Origin: an uncultured Eubacterium sp.
GTDB lineage: Bacteria; Bacillota; Clostridia; Lachnospirales; Lachnospiraceae
Direction: 5' to 3'
Assembly (NCBI GenBank): GCA_910579145.1
Contig: CAJTTQ010000001.1
Coordinates: 46,060 to 110,059, forward strand
DNA length: 64,000 bases
In this document: piece by piece, positions 8,359 through 17,467 of the stretch
Numbering within the stretch: the stretch's first letter is position 1
How the letters are laid out: every line of letters begins with the position of its first letter
Translations under genes and position numbers: made by a program
Notes under the pieces: generated by a model
Databases searched by the model: none
What the model was told of the DNA's origin: nothing
What the model saw: the letters and a program-made list of their open reading frames with translations, nothing else

Positions 8359-9993
8359 ATGAAGTTTATGATGGATCAGTTGATCGCCATTAAAGATAAA
8401 TTGATTTCTTGGTGGAACAATTATACGACTAAGCAGAAGACGATTATTACCTGTGTTACATTAGCGGTCTTTTTTCTGTTGGTCTTGCTGTCCTATTTGC
8501 TGACAAGGCCGACCTACACACATCTTGCCACGTTGTCAGACGGCGCGCTGGCCAGTGAGCTGTCGGATGCGCTGACAGAAAAAGGTGTGGACTATGAGAT
8601 GGAGACAGACTCTTCGGGAACGACAAGCTTTGATGTAGTTCAGTCCGACTACTCGGAAGCGGTTTTGGCGATGGGGTCCCAGGGCATCGTAGATAAAGAT
8701 ATGACGTGGGAAGATGCGCTAAATAGTGATATGACGACATCTTCGCTTGAAAAACATACAAAGATCACGCTGGCGCTTCAGTCATCGATCAAAGAAAATC
8801 TGTTAAACTTTGACGGGGTTGAGGACGCGTCGGTGATCATCGACCGGAGAGAGGACGATAATACGATCCGGTCGGAAAAAGAAGAGACGGCAGTCAGCGT
8901 TACGCTCCGCGTGGCAAACGGCAAGGAGATTGAAACGGAAGTGGCGCGGGCGATGGCTTTTTATCTCACCAATGCCGTCGGCAACACGACGACGGACAAT
9001 GTCGTGATCGTGGATACGACAGGAAATCTCCTGTACGGCGCAAAGACGGACAATACGCTCGGCGGAACGGTTTCTGGCTTGGAAGATTATAAGGCGAAAC
9101 TTCAGCGCACATTTGCGGAACGGACCGAGCGGATCCTCTTGAAAGCCGGATACGATGACGCCGCTGTCAGTGAGATGGCGATCGATTACAACATGGACAA
9201 AGTGACCGAGCTGTACACGGAATATTCCGTGCCGGAAGGACAGGATCAAGGTTATTATTCCCATTCGTATGAGTATAAATCGAATGGGCAGTCCGCAAAC
9301 GGCGGTCTGCCGGGGACGGATTCGAATGCCGAAGATACGAATTACATGCTTTCAAACAACGGCTCCACCAATACGGAGACGGTTCTGAATAAATATGATT
9401 ATCTTCCGAACGAAGATGTGAAAAACATTGAGCATGAGGTGGGGGCGGTCAATCAGGAGGAATCTTCGATCGGTATCGTGCTGACGAATTACCGGAGGAT
9501 TTCGGAAGAAGTGCTCCAGGAGCAGGGAGCGCTGGATAATATGTCATTTGACCAGTACATCGAGCAAAACAGTGCGGTGACGCCGTTAGAAGTGCCGGAA
9601 GGCCTGGTAGAATTGGTGGCGGCATCGACGGGGATCGCGGCCAATAATATTTCGATCCGCGTACAGGAAAAACCGGTATTCGAGGCAGCAGAGGAGTCGA
9701 GTTTCCTCGGAAGCTTTACGAATTACCTGATGATCATCCTCACCGTTCTCATCGGTGCCCTGTTGATCTTTGTGATCATCCGTGGAACGTCGCCGGTAGA
9801 AGTGACAGAGATGGAGCCGGAACTTTCGGTAGAAGATCTGCTCGCGACGACAGCGGAAGATACCGAAAGCCTGGAAGAGATCGAATTCGGAGAGAAATCA
9901 GAGACGAGAAATCTGATAGAAAAATTTGTTGATGAAAATCCGGATGCGGTGGCATCGCTGCTGCGAAACTGGATCAATGAAGATTGGGGGTAA
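8359..9993 (+). CDS. fliF: Flagellar MS-ring protein FliF
   Basis: Inner-membrane ring protein on which the flagellum is built. The 544-residue product has a first transmembrane helix at about 28-48 (TCVTLAVFFLLVLLSYLL) and the YscJ/FliF ring-building domain at 50-220. A large periplasmic region follows, then a second helix near 455-475 (YLMIILTVLIGALLIFVII). The cytosolic C-terminal tail (ENPDAVASLLRNWINEDWG) binds FliG. The start is unsure: TTAGGAG lies only 2 bases before the ATG at 8359, so the in-frame ATGs at 8368 or 8371 may be used. Confidence 0.96.
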   Translation: MKFMMDQLIAIKDKLISWWNNYTTKQKTIITCVTLAVFFLLVLLSYLLTRPTYTHLATLSDGALASELSDALTEKGVDYEMETDSSGTTSFDVVQSDYSEAVLAMGSQGIVDKDMTWEDALNSDMTTSSLEKHTKITLALQSSIKENLLNFDGVEDASVIIDRREDDNTIRSEKEETAVSVTLRVANGKEIETEVARAMAFYLTNAVGNTTTDNVVIVDTTGNLLYGAKTDNTLGGTVSGLEDYKAKLQRTFAERTERILLKAGYDDAAVSEMAIDYNMDKVTELYTEYSVPEGQDQGYYSHSYEYKSNGQSANGGLPGTDSNAEDTNYMLSNNGSTNTETVLNKYDYLPNEDVKNIEHEVGAVNQEESSIGIVLTNYRRISEEVLQEQGALDNMSFDQYIEQNSAVTPLEVPEGLVELVAASTGIAANNISIRVQEKPVFEAAEESSFLGSFTNYLMIILTVLIGALLIFVIIRGTSPVEVTEMEPELSVEDLLATTAEDTESLEEIEFGEKSETRNLIEKFVDENPDAVASLLRNWINEDWG

Positions 9994-9999
9994 AGACAT

Positions 10000-11025
10000 A
10001 TGGCTCATGCGCGTACAGTTTCGGTTTCTGAAATGGACGGCGTTCAAAAGGCTGCGATACTTTTGATCACGCTTGGTCCAGAGAAAGCGGCTACCGTTTT
10101 TAAACATTTAAAAGAAGATGAGATTGAACAGCTCACGCTAGAGATCGCGAATATACGGAATGTTACGCCGGCGGAGAAGGAAGCTGTTCTGAATGAGTTT
10201 TATGAAGTGTGTCTTGCCCAGCAGTATATCGAAGAGGGTGGTATCGGGTATGCCAAAGACCTGCTTCAGAAAGCGCTCGGAGAAGAGAAGGCGAAAGAGG
10301 TGCTTGGTAAGCTCACCGCTTCCCTTCAGGTGCGTCCGTTTGAGTTTATACGCAAGACTGAGGCCTCCCAGATCCTTAACTTTATTCAGGATGAACATCC
10401 GCAGACGATCGCCTTGATCTTATCGTATCTTTCGCCGACGCAGGCGGCGGGCATTATCAGTACGCTCACACCGGATAAGCAGACCGATGTGGCGAAGCGT
10501 ATTGCGCTTATGGACAGAACGTCTCCCGATGTCATCAAGGAGGTGGAGAACATCTTGGAACAGAAACTTTCTTCCCTCGTCAATCAGGATTACACGATCG
10601 TTGGCGGTATCGATTCGATCGTAGAAGTTTTGAATACGGTGGATAGGGGAACAGAAAAGCATATTATGGAAAACCTGGAAATCGAGGAGCCGGAACTGGC
10701 AGACGAGATCCGCAAGAAGATGTTCGTATTCGAGGATATCCTTATGCTGGACGACCGTTCGATCCAGCGGGTGCTGCGTGAGGTGGAGAACAGCGAGCTG
10801 GCAGTTGCCCTCAAAGGCGCGAACGAAGATGTCCAAAATGTTATCTTCAACAATATGTCAACCCGTTTGTCCGCGATGATACGGGAAGATATGGAATATA
10901 TGGGTCCTGTCCGTATGAAGGATGTAGAAGAGGCACAGCAGAAGATTGTTAATGTGATTCGAAAACTTGAGGATTCCGGTGAGATTGTCATTTCGAGAGG
11001 CGGAGGTGACGAGATCGTTGTCTAA
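10000..11025 (+). CDS. fliG: Flagellar motor switch protein FliG
   Basis: Rotor protein that transmits torque from the stator and sets rotation direction. The 341-residue product has the N-terminal FliF-binding domain (VQKAAILLITLGPEKAATVFKHL), the middle domain with the EHPQTIALILSYL motif, and the C-terminal domain with charged torque residues (FVFEDILMLDDRSIQRVLREV). GGGGGTAAAGAC precedes the ATG. The end overlaps the fliH start by 8 bases. Confidence 0.97.
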   Translation: MAHARTVSVSEMDGVQKAAILLITLGPEKAATVFKHLKEDEIEQLTLEIANIRNVTPAEKEAVLNEFYEVCLAQQYIEEGGIGYAKDLLQKALGEEKAKEVLGKLTASLQVRPFEFIRKTEASQILNFIQDEHPQTIALILSYLSPTQAAGIISTLTPDKQTDVAKRIALMDRTSPDVIKEVENILEQKLSSLVNQDYTIVGGIDSIVEVLNTVDRGTEKHIMENLEIEEPELADEIRKKMFVFEDILMLDDRSIQRVLREVENSELAVALKGANEDVQNVIFNNMSTRLSAMIREDMEYMGPVRMKDVEEAQQKIVNVIRKLEDSGEIVISRGGGDEIVV

Positions 11026-11908
11026 TCTGATCAAGTATCCCTTTGTTGATATGAGGGGAAAAGAGGCGTTCGTAATAAATAACAACCGCAAAGAAGATAT
11101 GTTTATGCCGCTGCACGAGGGGAAAAGGAAACTGGATCCTATGACGGCCGCCGCGGCCGGTGTGGTGGAATGTAAGACGATGAGTGAGATCGAGGCCGAA
11201 AAAGCACTACAGGCCGCTGGATTAACGGTACATCAAGCAGATACGGACGAGAAAGAAGGCCAGTTCAGTGCCGGCCTTCCTGTGACTGATTTGGATGAAG
11301 TGCTGCGCAAACGCCAGCAGGAGGCAAAAGATGCGGCAGACCAGCACATCTCGGAGGCGAAAAAAGAAGCGGAAAAGATCAAGGCAGACGCGCAGATCGC
11401 GGCCGATGCGGCGAGAGCGAGCGGATATGAAGAGGGCCGGAACCAGGGATATGAGGATGGGATGGCTCAGGCGGAGCAGGATATACAGCAGAAAGAAGCG
11501 GAGCTTGCGGAGAGCGCGCGGTTACAGCGGGAAGAACTGGCATCTTGTCTGGCCGGGATCGAGAGTAAATATGTAGATGTTGTGATAGCGCTCGTGAAAA
11601 AGCTCACGGATGTCGTCATGGAGGATAAGAAAGATCTTATTTTGTATCTGATCCGCACGGCGGCAAGGGATCTAGAACCATCCGCAAATTATAAGATCCG
11701 GGTTTCATCGGATGATGTGTATTATTTGGAAGCGCACAAGGCGGAGTTGTCAGAGTATGTCGGTGAAAGTGCCGTTTTTGAATTTGTAGAGGAAAAGGGA
11801 CTGGAAAAAGGACAGTGTATCATCGAAACAGACAGCCAGATGGCAGACTGCGGCTTTCAGACGCAGCTGGATATGCTTGTCCGCGATTTAAAAATGCTGG
11901 TAAATTAA
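11018..11908 (+). CDS. fliH: Flagellar assembly protein FliH
   Basis: Stator-like regulator of the export ATPase FliI. The 296-residue product has a variable N-terminus and a long Ala/Glu/Lys coiled coil around residues 95-165 (ADQHISEAKKEAEKIKADAQ, then a G-rich heptad). The C-terminal FliH/V-ATPase-E-like domain follows. The TTG at 11018 is chosen because GGAGGTGA sits 8 bases upstream; it overlaps the end of fliG, implying translational coupling. An in-frame GTG at 11006 is less well placed. Confidence 0.88.
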   Translation: MSNLIKYPFVDMRGKEAFVINNNRKEDMFMPLHEGKRKLDPMTAAAAGVVECKTMSEIEAEKALQAAGLTVHQADTDEKEGQFSAGLPVTDLDEVLRKRQQEAKDAADQHISEAKKEAEKIKADAQIAADAARASGYEEGRNQGYEDGMAQAEQDIQQKEAELAESARLQREELASCLAGIESKYVDVVIALVKKLTDVVMEDKKDLILYLIRTAARDLEPSANYKIRVSSDDVYYLEAHKAELSEYVGESAVFEFVEEKGLEKGQCIIETDSQMADCGFQTQLDMLVRDLKMLVN

Positions 11909-11920
11909 AGGGGGATGACT

Positions 11921-13264
11921 ATGAATCCTTCATCTGTAATTAATTTTGACAGATATGACGCGCTGTTGGAGAGAAGTCATGTGAGACATCTCGGAAAGGT
12001 GACGAAAGTGGTCGGTTTGACGATCGAGTCGATTGGGCCGGAGGCAAAGCTTAATGACCTCTGTATCATAAAGTCAAACTCTTCCGCGGGAGCAGTAAAG
12101 GCGGAAGTGGTCGGATTCCGGGATGACCGGGTGTTACTCATGCCTTACGATAATGTCGAGGGTGTCGGACTCGGAAGCTGGGTAGAAAATACCGGAGCGC
12201 CGCTGCAGGTATCCGTCAGCGATGAACTTCTCGGGAAGACGCTGGACGGCGTCGGAGAGCCGATGAACGCGCCGCAGCTGTCAGAAAATAGTCATAAATA
12301 TTCTGTTGAGGCGTCTCCGCCTGATCCATTGACCCGTAAATTGATTGATGAAGTTCTTCCCTTAGGCGTAAAGGCAGTAGACGGCCTGATCACAGTGGGG
12401 AAAGGGCAGCGTATTGGTATCTTTGCGGGAAGTGGAGTGGGAAAGAGTACGCTGATGGGCATGTTCGCGAGAAATACGAAGGCGGACGTGAATGTGATCG
12501 CTCTCATAGGCGAGCGAGGCAGGGAAGTCCGCGAATTTATCGAGAGGGATCTCGGGGAAGAGGGCATGCGCCGTTCGGTCGTCGTTGTGGCGACGTCCGA
12601 TAAACCTGCGCTCATCCGAAATAAAGCGGCTAAAACGGCGACGGCGATCGCCGAATATTTTCGTGATAAGGGAAAAGACGTTCTGTTGATGATGGATTCG
12701 CTGACGCGTTTTTCGATGGCACAGCGGGAGATTGGGCTTGCGTCCGGGGAGCCGCCGGTTTCCAGAGGGTATCCGCCCAGTGTGTACGCCGAGATGCCAA
12801 AGCTTTTGGAACGCGCGGGAAATTCAGACCGCGGTTCGATCACCGGACTATATTCCGTGTTAGTGGACGGCGACGATTTCAATGAGCCGATCACCGATAC
12901 TGCCCGAGGGATCTTGGACGGACATATCGTACTTTCCCGGTCGATGGCGCAAAAGAACCACTATCCGGCTATCGATATACTCGGAAGCATTTCCCGTGTA
13001 ATGAGTTCGATCGCGGCAAAAGAACATAAAGATGTGGCCGGAGAACTGAAACATGTTCTTGCTACTTACCGGGAAGCAGAGGATCTGATCAATATCGGAG
13101 CCTATAAACCGGGGTCTAACCATGAGATTGATTTTGCGATCGAGAAGATTGAACCGGTCAATGAATTCCTGAAGCAGTCGACGGAGGAAAAGTTTACGTT
13201 TGAGGAAGCGGTTTCGATCATGACGGACATTTTTGGCGCGGACGAAGAGGAATATACGGCATGA
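11921..13264 (+). CDS. fliI: Flagellum-specific export ATPase FliI
   Basis: ATPase of the flagellar type III export apparatus, related to F1 beta. The 447-residue product has Walker A FAGSGVGKSTLM near residue 170 and the ALIGERGREVREFIERDL motif. Walker B is VLLMMDSLTRFSMAQREIGL, followed by GEPPVSRGYPPSVYAEMPKLLERAG, typical of FliI. The start at 11921 has GGGGG 6 bases upstream; an ATG at 11915 overlaps that sequence and is less likely. Lies between fliH and fliJ, its partners. Confidence 0.97.
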   Translation: MNPSSVINFDRYDALLERSHVRHLGKVTKVVGLTIESIGPEAKLNDLCIIKSNSSAGAVKAEVVGFRDDRVLLMPYDNVEGVGLGSWVENTGAPLQVSVSDELLGKTLDGVGEPMNAPQLSENSHKYSVEASPPDPLTRKLIDEVLPLGVKAVDGLITVGKGQRIGIFAGSGVGKSTLMGMFARNTKADVNVIALIGERGREVREFIERDLGEEGMRRSVVVVATSDKPALIRNKAAKTATAIAEYFRDKGKDVLLMMDSLTRFSMAQREIGLASGEPPVSRGYPPSVYAEMPKLLERAGNSDRGSITGLYSVLVDGDDFNEPITDTARGILDGHIVLSRSMAQKNHYPAIDILGSISRVMSSIAAKEHKDVAGELKHVLATYREAEDLINIGAYKPGSNHEIDFAIEKIEPVNEFLKQSTEEKFTFEEAVSIMTDIFGADEEEYTA

Positions 13265-13320
13265 TCCGCGGAAGAGACGAAAATAAGGATCAAAAATAAT
13301 GCAGCTGGGAGGAAGGCGGC

Positions 13321-13767
13321 ATGGCGTGTTTTCGATTTTCGATGCAGAACATATTGAATATGAAAGAAAAGCTGGAAGATCAGGCGAAGAATAAATATGC
13401 CCAGGCAAACGCCAGGCTCCTGCGTGAACAGGAAAAGCTGGAGATCATTGTGGCGAGACGGGAAGAGGCCAGAGAGAAACTGAAGCTTGTCTTATATGAA
13501 ACGTTATCGGTGTCAGAGATCCGAACGAGGGAAAACGCGGTGGAAGTGCTTAAATATTATGCGATGCAGCAGCAGCTTGCCGTGAAGCGGTGTGAGAAGG
13601 AAGTAGAAGTCGCGAGGGAAGAGCTGAGTGAGGCAATGAAAGAGCGGAAGATTTTTGAAAAGCTGAGAGAAAAAGCGTTTGAGCAGTTCGTGTTCGAAGA
13701 GAACCGGAAAGAGCAAAAAGAAGTGGATGAGCTTATGAGTTATAAACATGGAACGAAGGCTGTGTAA
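13321..13767 (+). CDS. fliJ: Flagellar export chaperone FliJ
   Basis: Small soluble coiled-coil component of the export ATPase complex, comparable to the F1 gamma subunit. The 148-residue product is almost wholly helical and charged, starting FRFSMQNILNMKEKLEDQAKN, the typical FliJ opening, with heptads to the end. Position directly after fliI supports the call. Confidence 0.88.
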   Translation: MACFRFSMQNILNMKEKLEDQAKNKYAQANARLLREQEKLEIIVARREEAREKLKLVLYETLSVSEIRTRENAVEVLKYYAMQQQLAVKRCEKEVEVAREELSEAMKERKIFEKLREKAFEQFVFEENRKEQKEVDELMSYKHGTKAV

Positions 13768-13787
13768 AAGCAGAAAAGAGGGAGAGT

Positions 13788-14537
13788 ATGGCGAAAAAGG
13801 ACAAGAAAAAAGAGGAAAAGAAAGATATTGCGCAGGAAGAGGGAGCGGGCAGCAAACTGCTGACGATTTTGATCGTATTTGTCATCGTGGTCATCTGGCT
13901 TGCTATTTTCGGCGTTTTGATCAAACTGGATGTCGGCAGGTTTGGCAGTCAGATTTTATATCCTGTCGTAAAAGATATACCGATCATCAATAAGATTCTG
14001 CCGGAAGTCGAGGGGGAAGTCCCGACGAACGCCTATACGGATATTGATGAGGCGAACGCGAAGATCCGCGAGCTGGAGAGTGAACTTGCCTCTTTGAAAA
14101 GTACGAATACCGCGAGCGCGGACGAGGTGGCAGAACTGAAAGCGGAGGTGGCGCGGCTGCAAAAGTTTGAGGAGCAGCAAAAAAGCTTTGAACAGCGCGT
14201 AAAAGAATTTGACGAAGAGGTTGTCTACGCGGACAATGCGCCGGATATATCCGAATATCAGAAATTTTATGAGCAGATCGACCCGGACAATGCAGCGGCT
14301 ATTTACAAACAGGTAGTAGAGGATCTTCAGTACACGGCGAAGATCAAAAAGCAGGCCACGCTGTACAGTAAAATGGAACCGGCACAGGCCGCGGGGATTT
14401 TGGAAACGATGTCGGGCGACCTGACGTTAGTGGCCTCGATCATGGATTGCATGACGGAGTCGAAGAGCGCGGAGATACTGGCTAATATGGAGCCGGAGAC
14501 AGCCGCCCAGATCACGACAAAAATGACGGCGAAATAG
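13788..14537 (+). CDS. MotE/YlxF-like flagellar protein with MgtE-N-like C-terminal domain
   Basis: The 249-residue product has a lysine-rich N-terminus and one membrane helix at about 26-48 (LTILIVFVIVVIWLAIFGVLI). A coiled coil follows at about 85-145, then a C-terminal helical repeat domain (EQIDPDNAAAIYKQVVEDL, KMEPAQAAGILETMSG, NMEPETAAQITTKM) of the MgtE intracellular N-domain type. This arrangement is that of YlxF in Bacillus fla operons (between fliJ and fliK, as here) and of MotE, a chaperone of the stator protein MotC. Which role applies here cannot be told from sequence. Confidence 0.8.
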   Translation: MAKKDKKKEEKKDIAQEEGAGSKLLTILIVFVIVVIWLAIFGVLIKLDVGRFGSQILYPVVKDIPIINKILPEVEGEVPTNAYTDIDEANAKIRELESELASLKSTNTASADEVAELKAEVARLQKFEEQQKSFEQRVKEFDEEVVYADNAPDISEYQKFYEQIDPDNAAAIYKQVVEDLQYTAKIKKQATLYSKMEPAQAAGILETMSGDLTLVASIMDCMTESKSAEILANMEPETAAQITTKMTAK

Positions 14538-14682
14538 GACGGCAAAAAGATGGTATATCATTAACATTCTTTTGGATGTTACCGATATATATTGCATGGG
14601 AAGGTTTGAAGTGTGGACTGTTCCCAGCGAAAATAAGACCGATCGAGGTCTATGACCAGCGGTCTGGAAAGGAGGATGCAGG

Positions 14683-16047
14683 ATGAAGACGCAGAGTATA
14701 GCAAAGAGCATGTCCCTCGTTCAGGCGAAGACGGCCGGGAAGGCAGCGAAAGCTGGCAACTCTTCATTTGACAGCCTTTTGGCCCATAATACGACAAAAC
14801 TGGATGGAAAGAACAATGACCGTTTTTCGGCGAAGCAGACGGATCAAAAAGTAGGGAATGCGGCGAAGGACATTAGTTCGTCCCGGGATGACTTTAACCA
14901 GAATAAGATTTCTCTGAAAAATAATACGAAGGATCAGAATGTCGTGGAGAATGTCGAGCTGGATGAAGTTGAGACAAAGGTTGTTCAGTTTTTGGGTAAC
15001 ACATTCGGCCTGAGTGAAGAAGATGTCGTAGATATTTTGGAGCAGCTCGGTCTGACCCCGATGGATCTCGTGCTGTTTATGGCACAGGATACGGTGGCCA
15101 TCCAGCCTGTCAATGTAGAGAATATCAAGGCATTTATCATGGAAGTACATGGCGTGGACGACGCGAGTCTGTTTTTGATGTCGGATCAGATGTCGGGAGA
15201 ATTGAGTGACATCATGAAAGGGATTGAACAGATCCTGTCGCAGGAGCTCGGTGTTGACGTGTCTCAGTTGACGCAGGAAGATTCGATGATCTTACAGAGT
15301 TTCGCGGAGAAGCTTGGACAGCTCGTAAACAATCCGGGGGAACAGGCAAAGGAAATGGTTTCGAATACGGAAACCGAGGCAATGCCTGAAACGGTTGGAG
15401 CAGGTGTTCAGGATGAGATCCCGGTCGTTGTGGAAATGTCCGAGGAGTCAGGAGCATCGGATGCGTTCCCGGGAGAGAGCCAGACGGCATCGAGGGGGAT
15501 GGAAGAAGTTTCCGCCCGTGAGATCGAAAGTCCGCTCGGAGCGTTTGTGGAACGCTTATCGGAATCGTTTGAAAATGTCAGGCATACTGAAACAGTGAGT
15601 CCGCAGACGACGATGGCTAACATCGTGGAGCAGGTTGTCAATCATGTCAGGATCCGGATACTTCCGCAGACGACCAGTATGGAACTTCAGCTCAACCCAG
15701 AATCACTGGGCAGGGTCAATTTGAATGTGACATCGCAAAATGGTATGGCGACGGCGACACTTACCGTTCAGAACCAGGTGGCAAAAGAGGCGTTAGAGAG
15801 CCAGCTCACGGTGCTCCGGGAAAATTTGGAGAGCCAGGGGTTAAAAGTAGATGCCGTAGAGGTAAATGTTTCTGAATTTGGATTTAAACATCCAGAGGAT
15901 TCGGAGCAGGGCAGGTATCCGCAGAAAAAACAGCCGCAGAATAAGAGATTCCGATTTGATTCCGTGGAAGATGTCGAAGAGCAGGAGTCCGCAGTGACAG
16001 CAGAGGAAAGACAGGATGGTAACAGTGTAGTTGATTATACGGCATAA
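14683..16047 (+). CDS. fliK: Flagellar hook-length control protein FliK
   Basis: Measures hook length and switches export specificity by contacting FlhB. The 454-residue product is low in conservation over the first 300 residues. It then has the Flg_hook domain at about 320-415 (MELQLNPESLGRVNLNVTS, AKEALESQLTVLRENLESQGLKVDAVEVNVS). The tail is polar and charged. AAAGGAGG precedes the ATG. The 145-base gap upstream (14538-14682) holds only a weak TAACAT/ATGTTA hairpin and an AGACC/GGTCT pair, with no clear promoter. Confidence 0.9.
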   Translation: MKTQSIAKSMSLVQAKTAGKAAKAGNSSFDSLLAHNTTKLDGKNNDRFSAKQTDQKVGNAAKDISSSRDDFNQNKISLKNNTKDQNVVENVELDEVETKVVQFLGNTFGLSEEDVVDILEQLGLTPMDLVLFMAQDTVAIQPVNVENIKAFIMEVHGVDDASLFLMSDQMSGELSDIMKGIEQILSQELGVDVSQLTQEDSMILQSFAEKLGQLVNNPGEQAKEMVSNTETEAMPETVGAGVQDEIPVVVEMSEESGASDAFPGESQTASRGMEEVSAREIESPLGAFVERLSESFENVRHTETVSPQTTMANIVEQVVNHVRIRILPQTTSMELQLNPESLGRVNLNVTSQNGMATATLTVQNQVAKEALESQLTVLRENLESQGLKVDAVEVNVSEFGFKHPEDSEQGRYPQKKQPQNKRFRFDSVEDVEEQESAVTAEERQDGNSVVDYTA

Positions 16048-16143
16048 TAACAGCGCCAGTCAGGACACACGTAAGGCAGCATGGGAAGACAGGATGAAGT
16101 CGTGTGGTCGATGATACGAAATGAAAACAGGAGGTGAGGGAAT

Positions 16144-16947
16144 ATGGCTACAGCGCTCGATGGAATTCTTACAAAACTGGATGAGCTTACGTTTAGCACG
16201 GATCGTACGAATACATCCGAACAACCGAGCCGTACACCGGGGGGAGATCTGGGAAAAGATGAATTCCTGCAATTGCTCGTTTGCCAGATGAAAAATCAGG
16301 ATCCGCTGGAACCGGAGAAAGATACTGATTTCATCGCACAGCTCGCACAGTTCTCCGCACTGGAGCAGATGCAGAACCTAAATGAGACCATGATGAATTC
16401 ACAGGCATTTAGCCTCGTAGGCAAGTATGTATTAGTAAATACGACTGCTTCCGACGGAAAAGTAAGTGAAGTGAAAGGTGTCGTTGATTACGTCACGATT
16501 AAAAACGGGGATTCTTATATGTCCGTGAACGGAGAGCTTTATTCGATTGATAAACTTGTGGAAGTCAGGGATTCGTTTTATGCGATCCAGGAATTTCTTC
16601 CGACGGCGAAGAAGACCGAAGCTGTGTATGACAAATCGGATAAGAAGCCGGTCGTGGTGGAGATCGATCTCGGAAAGGGTTCTTATGCGGCGAACAGCGT
16701 AGCAGTTGTTATCAACGGCGAATATGTCAAGTCGGATTACCTGAAATATGAAGATGGTAAGCTTTCAATCTGGCCGGGTGCGCTTGACGGGTTGGATCCG
16801 GGCGAATACCAGGTAGGACTCTACTTTGATGATCCGTACAGCACATCAGTTATCGATAAAGTAACCATCAAGGTTACGGACACCGGTACAGGGGATGGTG
16901 CGGGTAGTGAAGGTGAAGGATCAGGCGAAGGTGACAGTTCGCAGTAA
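16144..16947 (+). CDS. flgD: Flagellar hook-capping protein FlgD
   Basis: Scaffold that caps the growing hook. The 267-residue product has the conserved FlgD N-terminal motif LGKDEFLQLLVCQMKNQDPLEP..TDFIAQLAQFSALEQMQNLN at about residues 36-80. A beta-rich region with the FlgD Ig-like/Tudor fold follows. The last 25 residues are an unusual Gly/Ser/Glu tail (GDGAGSEGEGSGEGDSSQ). CAGGAGGTGAGG precedes the ATG. Confidence 0.95.
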   Translation: MATALDGILTKLDELTFSTDRTNTSEQPSRTPGGDLGKDEFLQLLVCQMKNQDPLEPEKDTDFIAQLAQFSALEQMQNLNETMMNSQAFSLVGKYVLVNTTASDGKVSEVKGVVDYVTIKNGDSYMSVNGELYSIDKLVEVRDSFYAIQEFLPTAKKTEAVYDKSDKKPVVVEIDLGKGSYAANSVAVVINGEYVKSDYLKYEDGKLSIWPGALDGLDPGEYQVGLYFDDPYSTSVIDKVTIKVTDTGTGDGAGSEGEGSGEGDSSQ

Positions 16948-16970
16948 ACGTTCAGGAGGTGGACAAAGGA

Positions 16971-17357
16971 ATGAATATTACAAATAATAACTTTTCGTCC
17001 ATCGATGAAATGCGCCAAAAACTGGCGAATGGTTCCGCTGGGAAAAAGGCGGATACGAAACAGAGTGGTTCTGGGAAATCGTTTGACAGGGTACTGATCG
17101 ATACGGCAGATGAGGTGAAGTTTTCCAAACATGCTGTAAAACGGTTGGAGATGCGTAATATTTCGATTTCAGACGAGCAGAAAGCGAGACTGGAAGACGC
17201 GGCGGATCAGGCGGTGGAAAAAGGAATGACAGAATCCCTTGTGATGGTTGACGATCTGGCATTTATTCTTAACGTCAGGAGCAAAACCATTGTGACGGCC
17301 GTAAACGATACGGCAAATGCAGTTTTTACCAATATCGATGGAGCGATAATCAACTAA
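16971..17357 (+). CDS. Flagellar operon protein of the TIGR02530 type
   Basis: A 128-residue protein found between flgD and flgE in many Firmicutes and spirochaetes. The C-terminal two-thirds carries the recognisable segment FSKHAVKRLEMRNISISDEQKARLEDAADQAVEKGMTESLV and ends DLAFILNVRSKTIVTAVNDT...VFTNIDGAIIN. It is thought to be a hook-related factor, but its function is not established. ATG at 16971 has AGGAGG about 10 bases before it; a GTG at 16959 overlaps that site. Confidence 0.88.
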   Translation: MNITNNNFSSIDEMRQKLANGSAGKKADTKQSGSGKSFDRVLIDTADEVKFSKHAVKRLEMRNISISDEQKARLEDAADQAVEKGMTESLVMVDDLAFILNVRSKTIVTAVNDTANAVFTNIDGAIIN

Positions 17358-17383
17358 AATTGCAAGCAGGACTTTTTGTAAAA

Positions 17384-17437
17384 ACATGCTGGCCCTTGAC
17401 AGGAAGCATGTAAGCCTTTGAATGCTTGAGAAGGCTT
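17384..17437 (+). promoter_or_regulatory. Two tandem RNA hairpins in the flgE leader
   Basis: ACATGCT (17384-17390) pairs perfectly with AGCATGT (17405-17411) around a 14-base loop. Immediately next, AAGCCTT (17412-17418) pairs perfectly with AAGGCTT (17431-17437) around a 12-base loop. Neither is followed by a T-run. They end about 18 bases before the flgE Shine-Dalgarno. Likely roles are mRNA end protection or translation control of the abundant hook protein; this is inference. Confidence 0.6.
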
Positions 17438-17467
17438 CATAAAAAGAAATTTTGGAGGGTGATCATT

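Noticed and set aside
14538..14682. SigD promoter (ACCGATAT at about 14580) before fliK
   Set aside because: The -35 box TAAA at proper spacing is missing; the site alone is too common.
17395..17400. TTGACA as a -35 box before flgE
   Set aside because: No -10 match at 16-18 bases; the hexamer lies in the loop of a hairpin.
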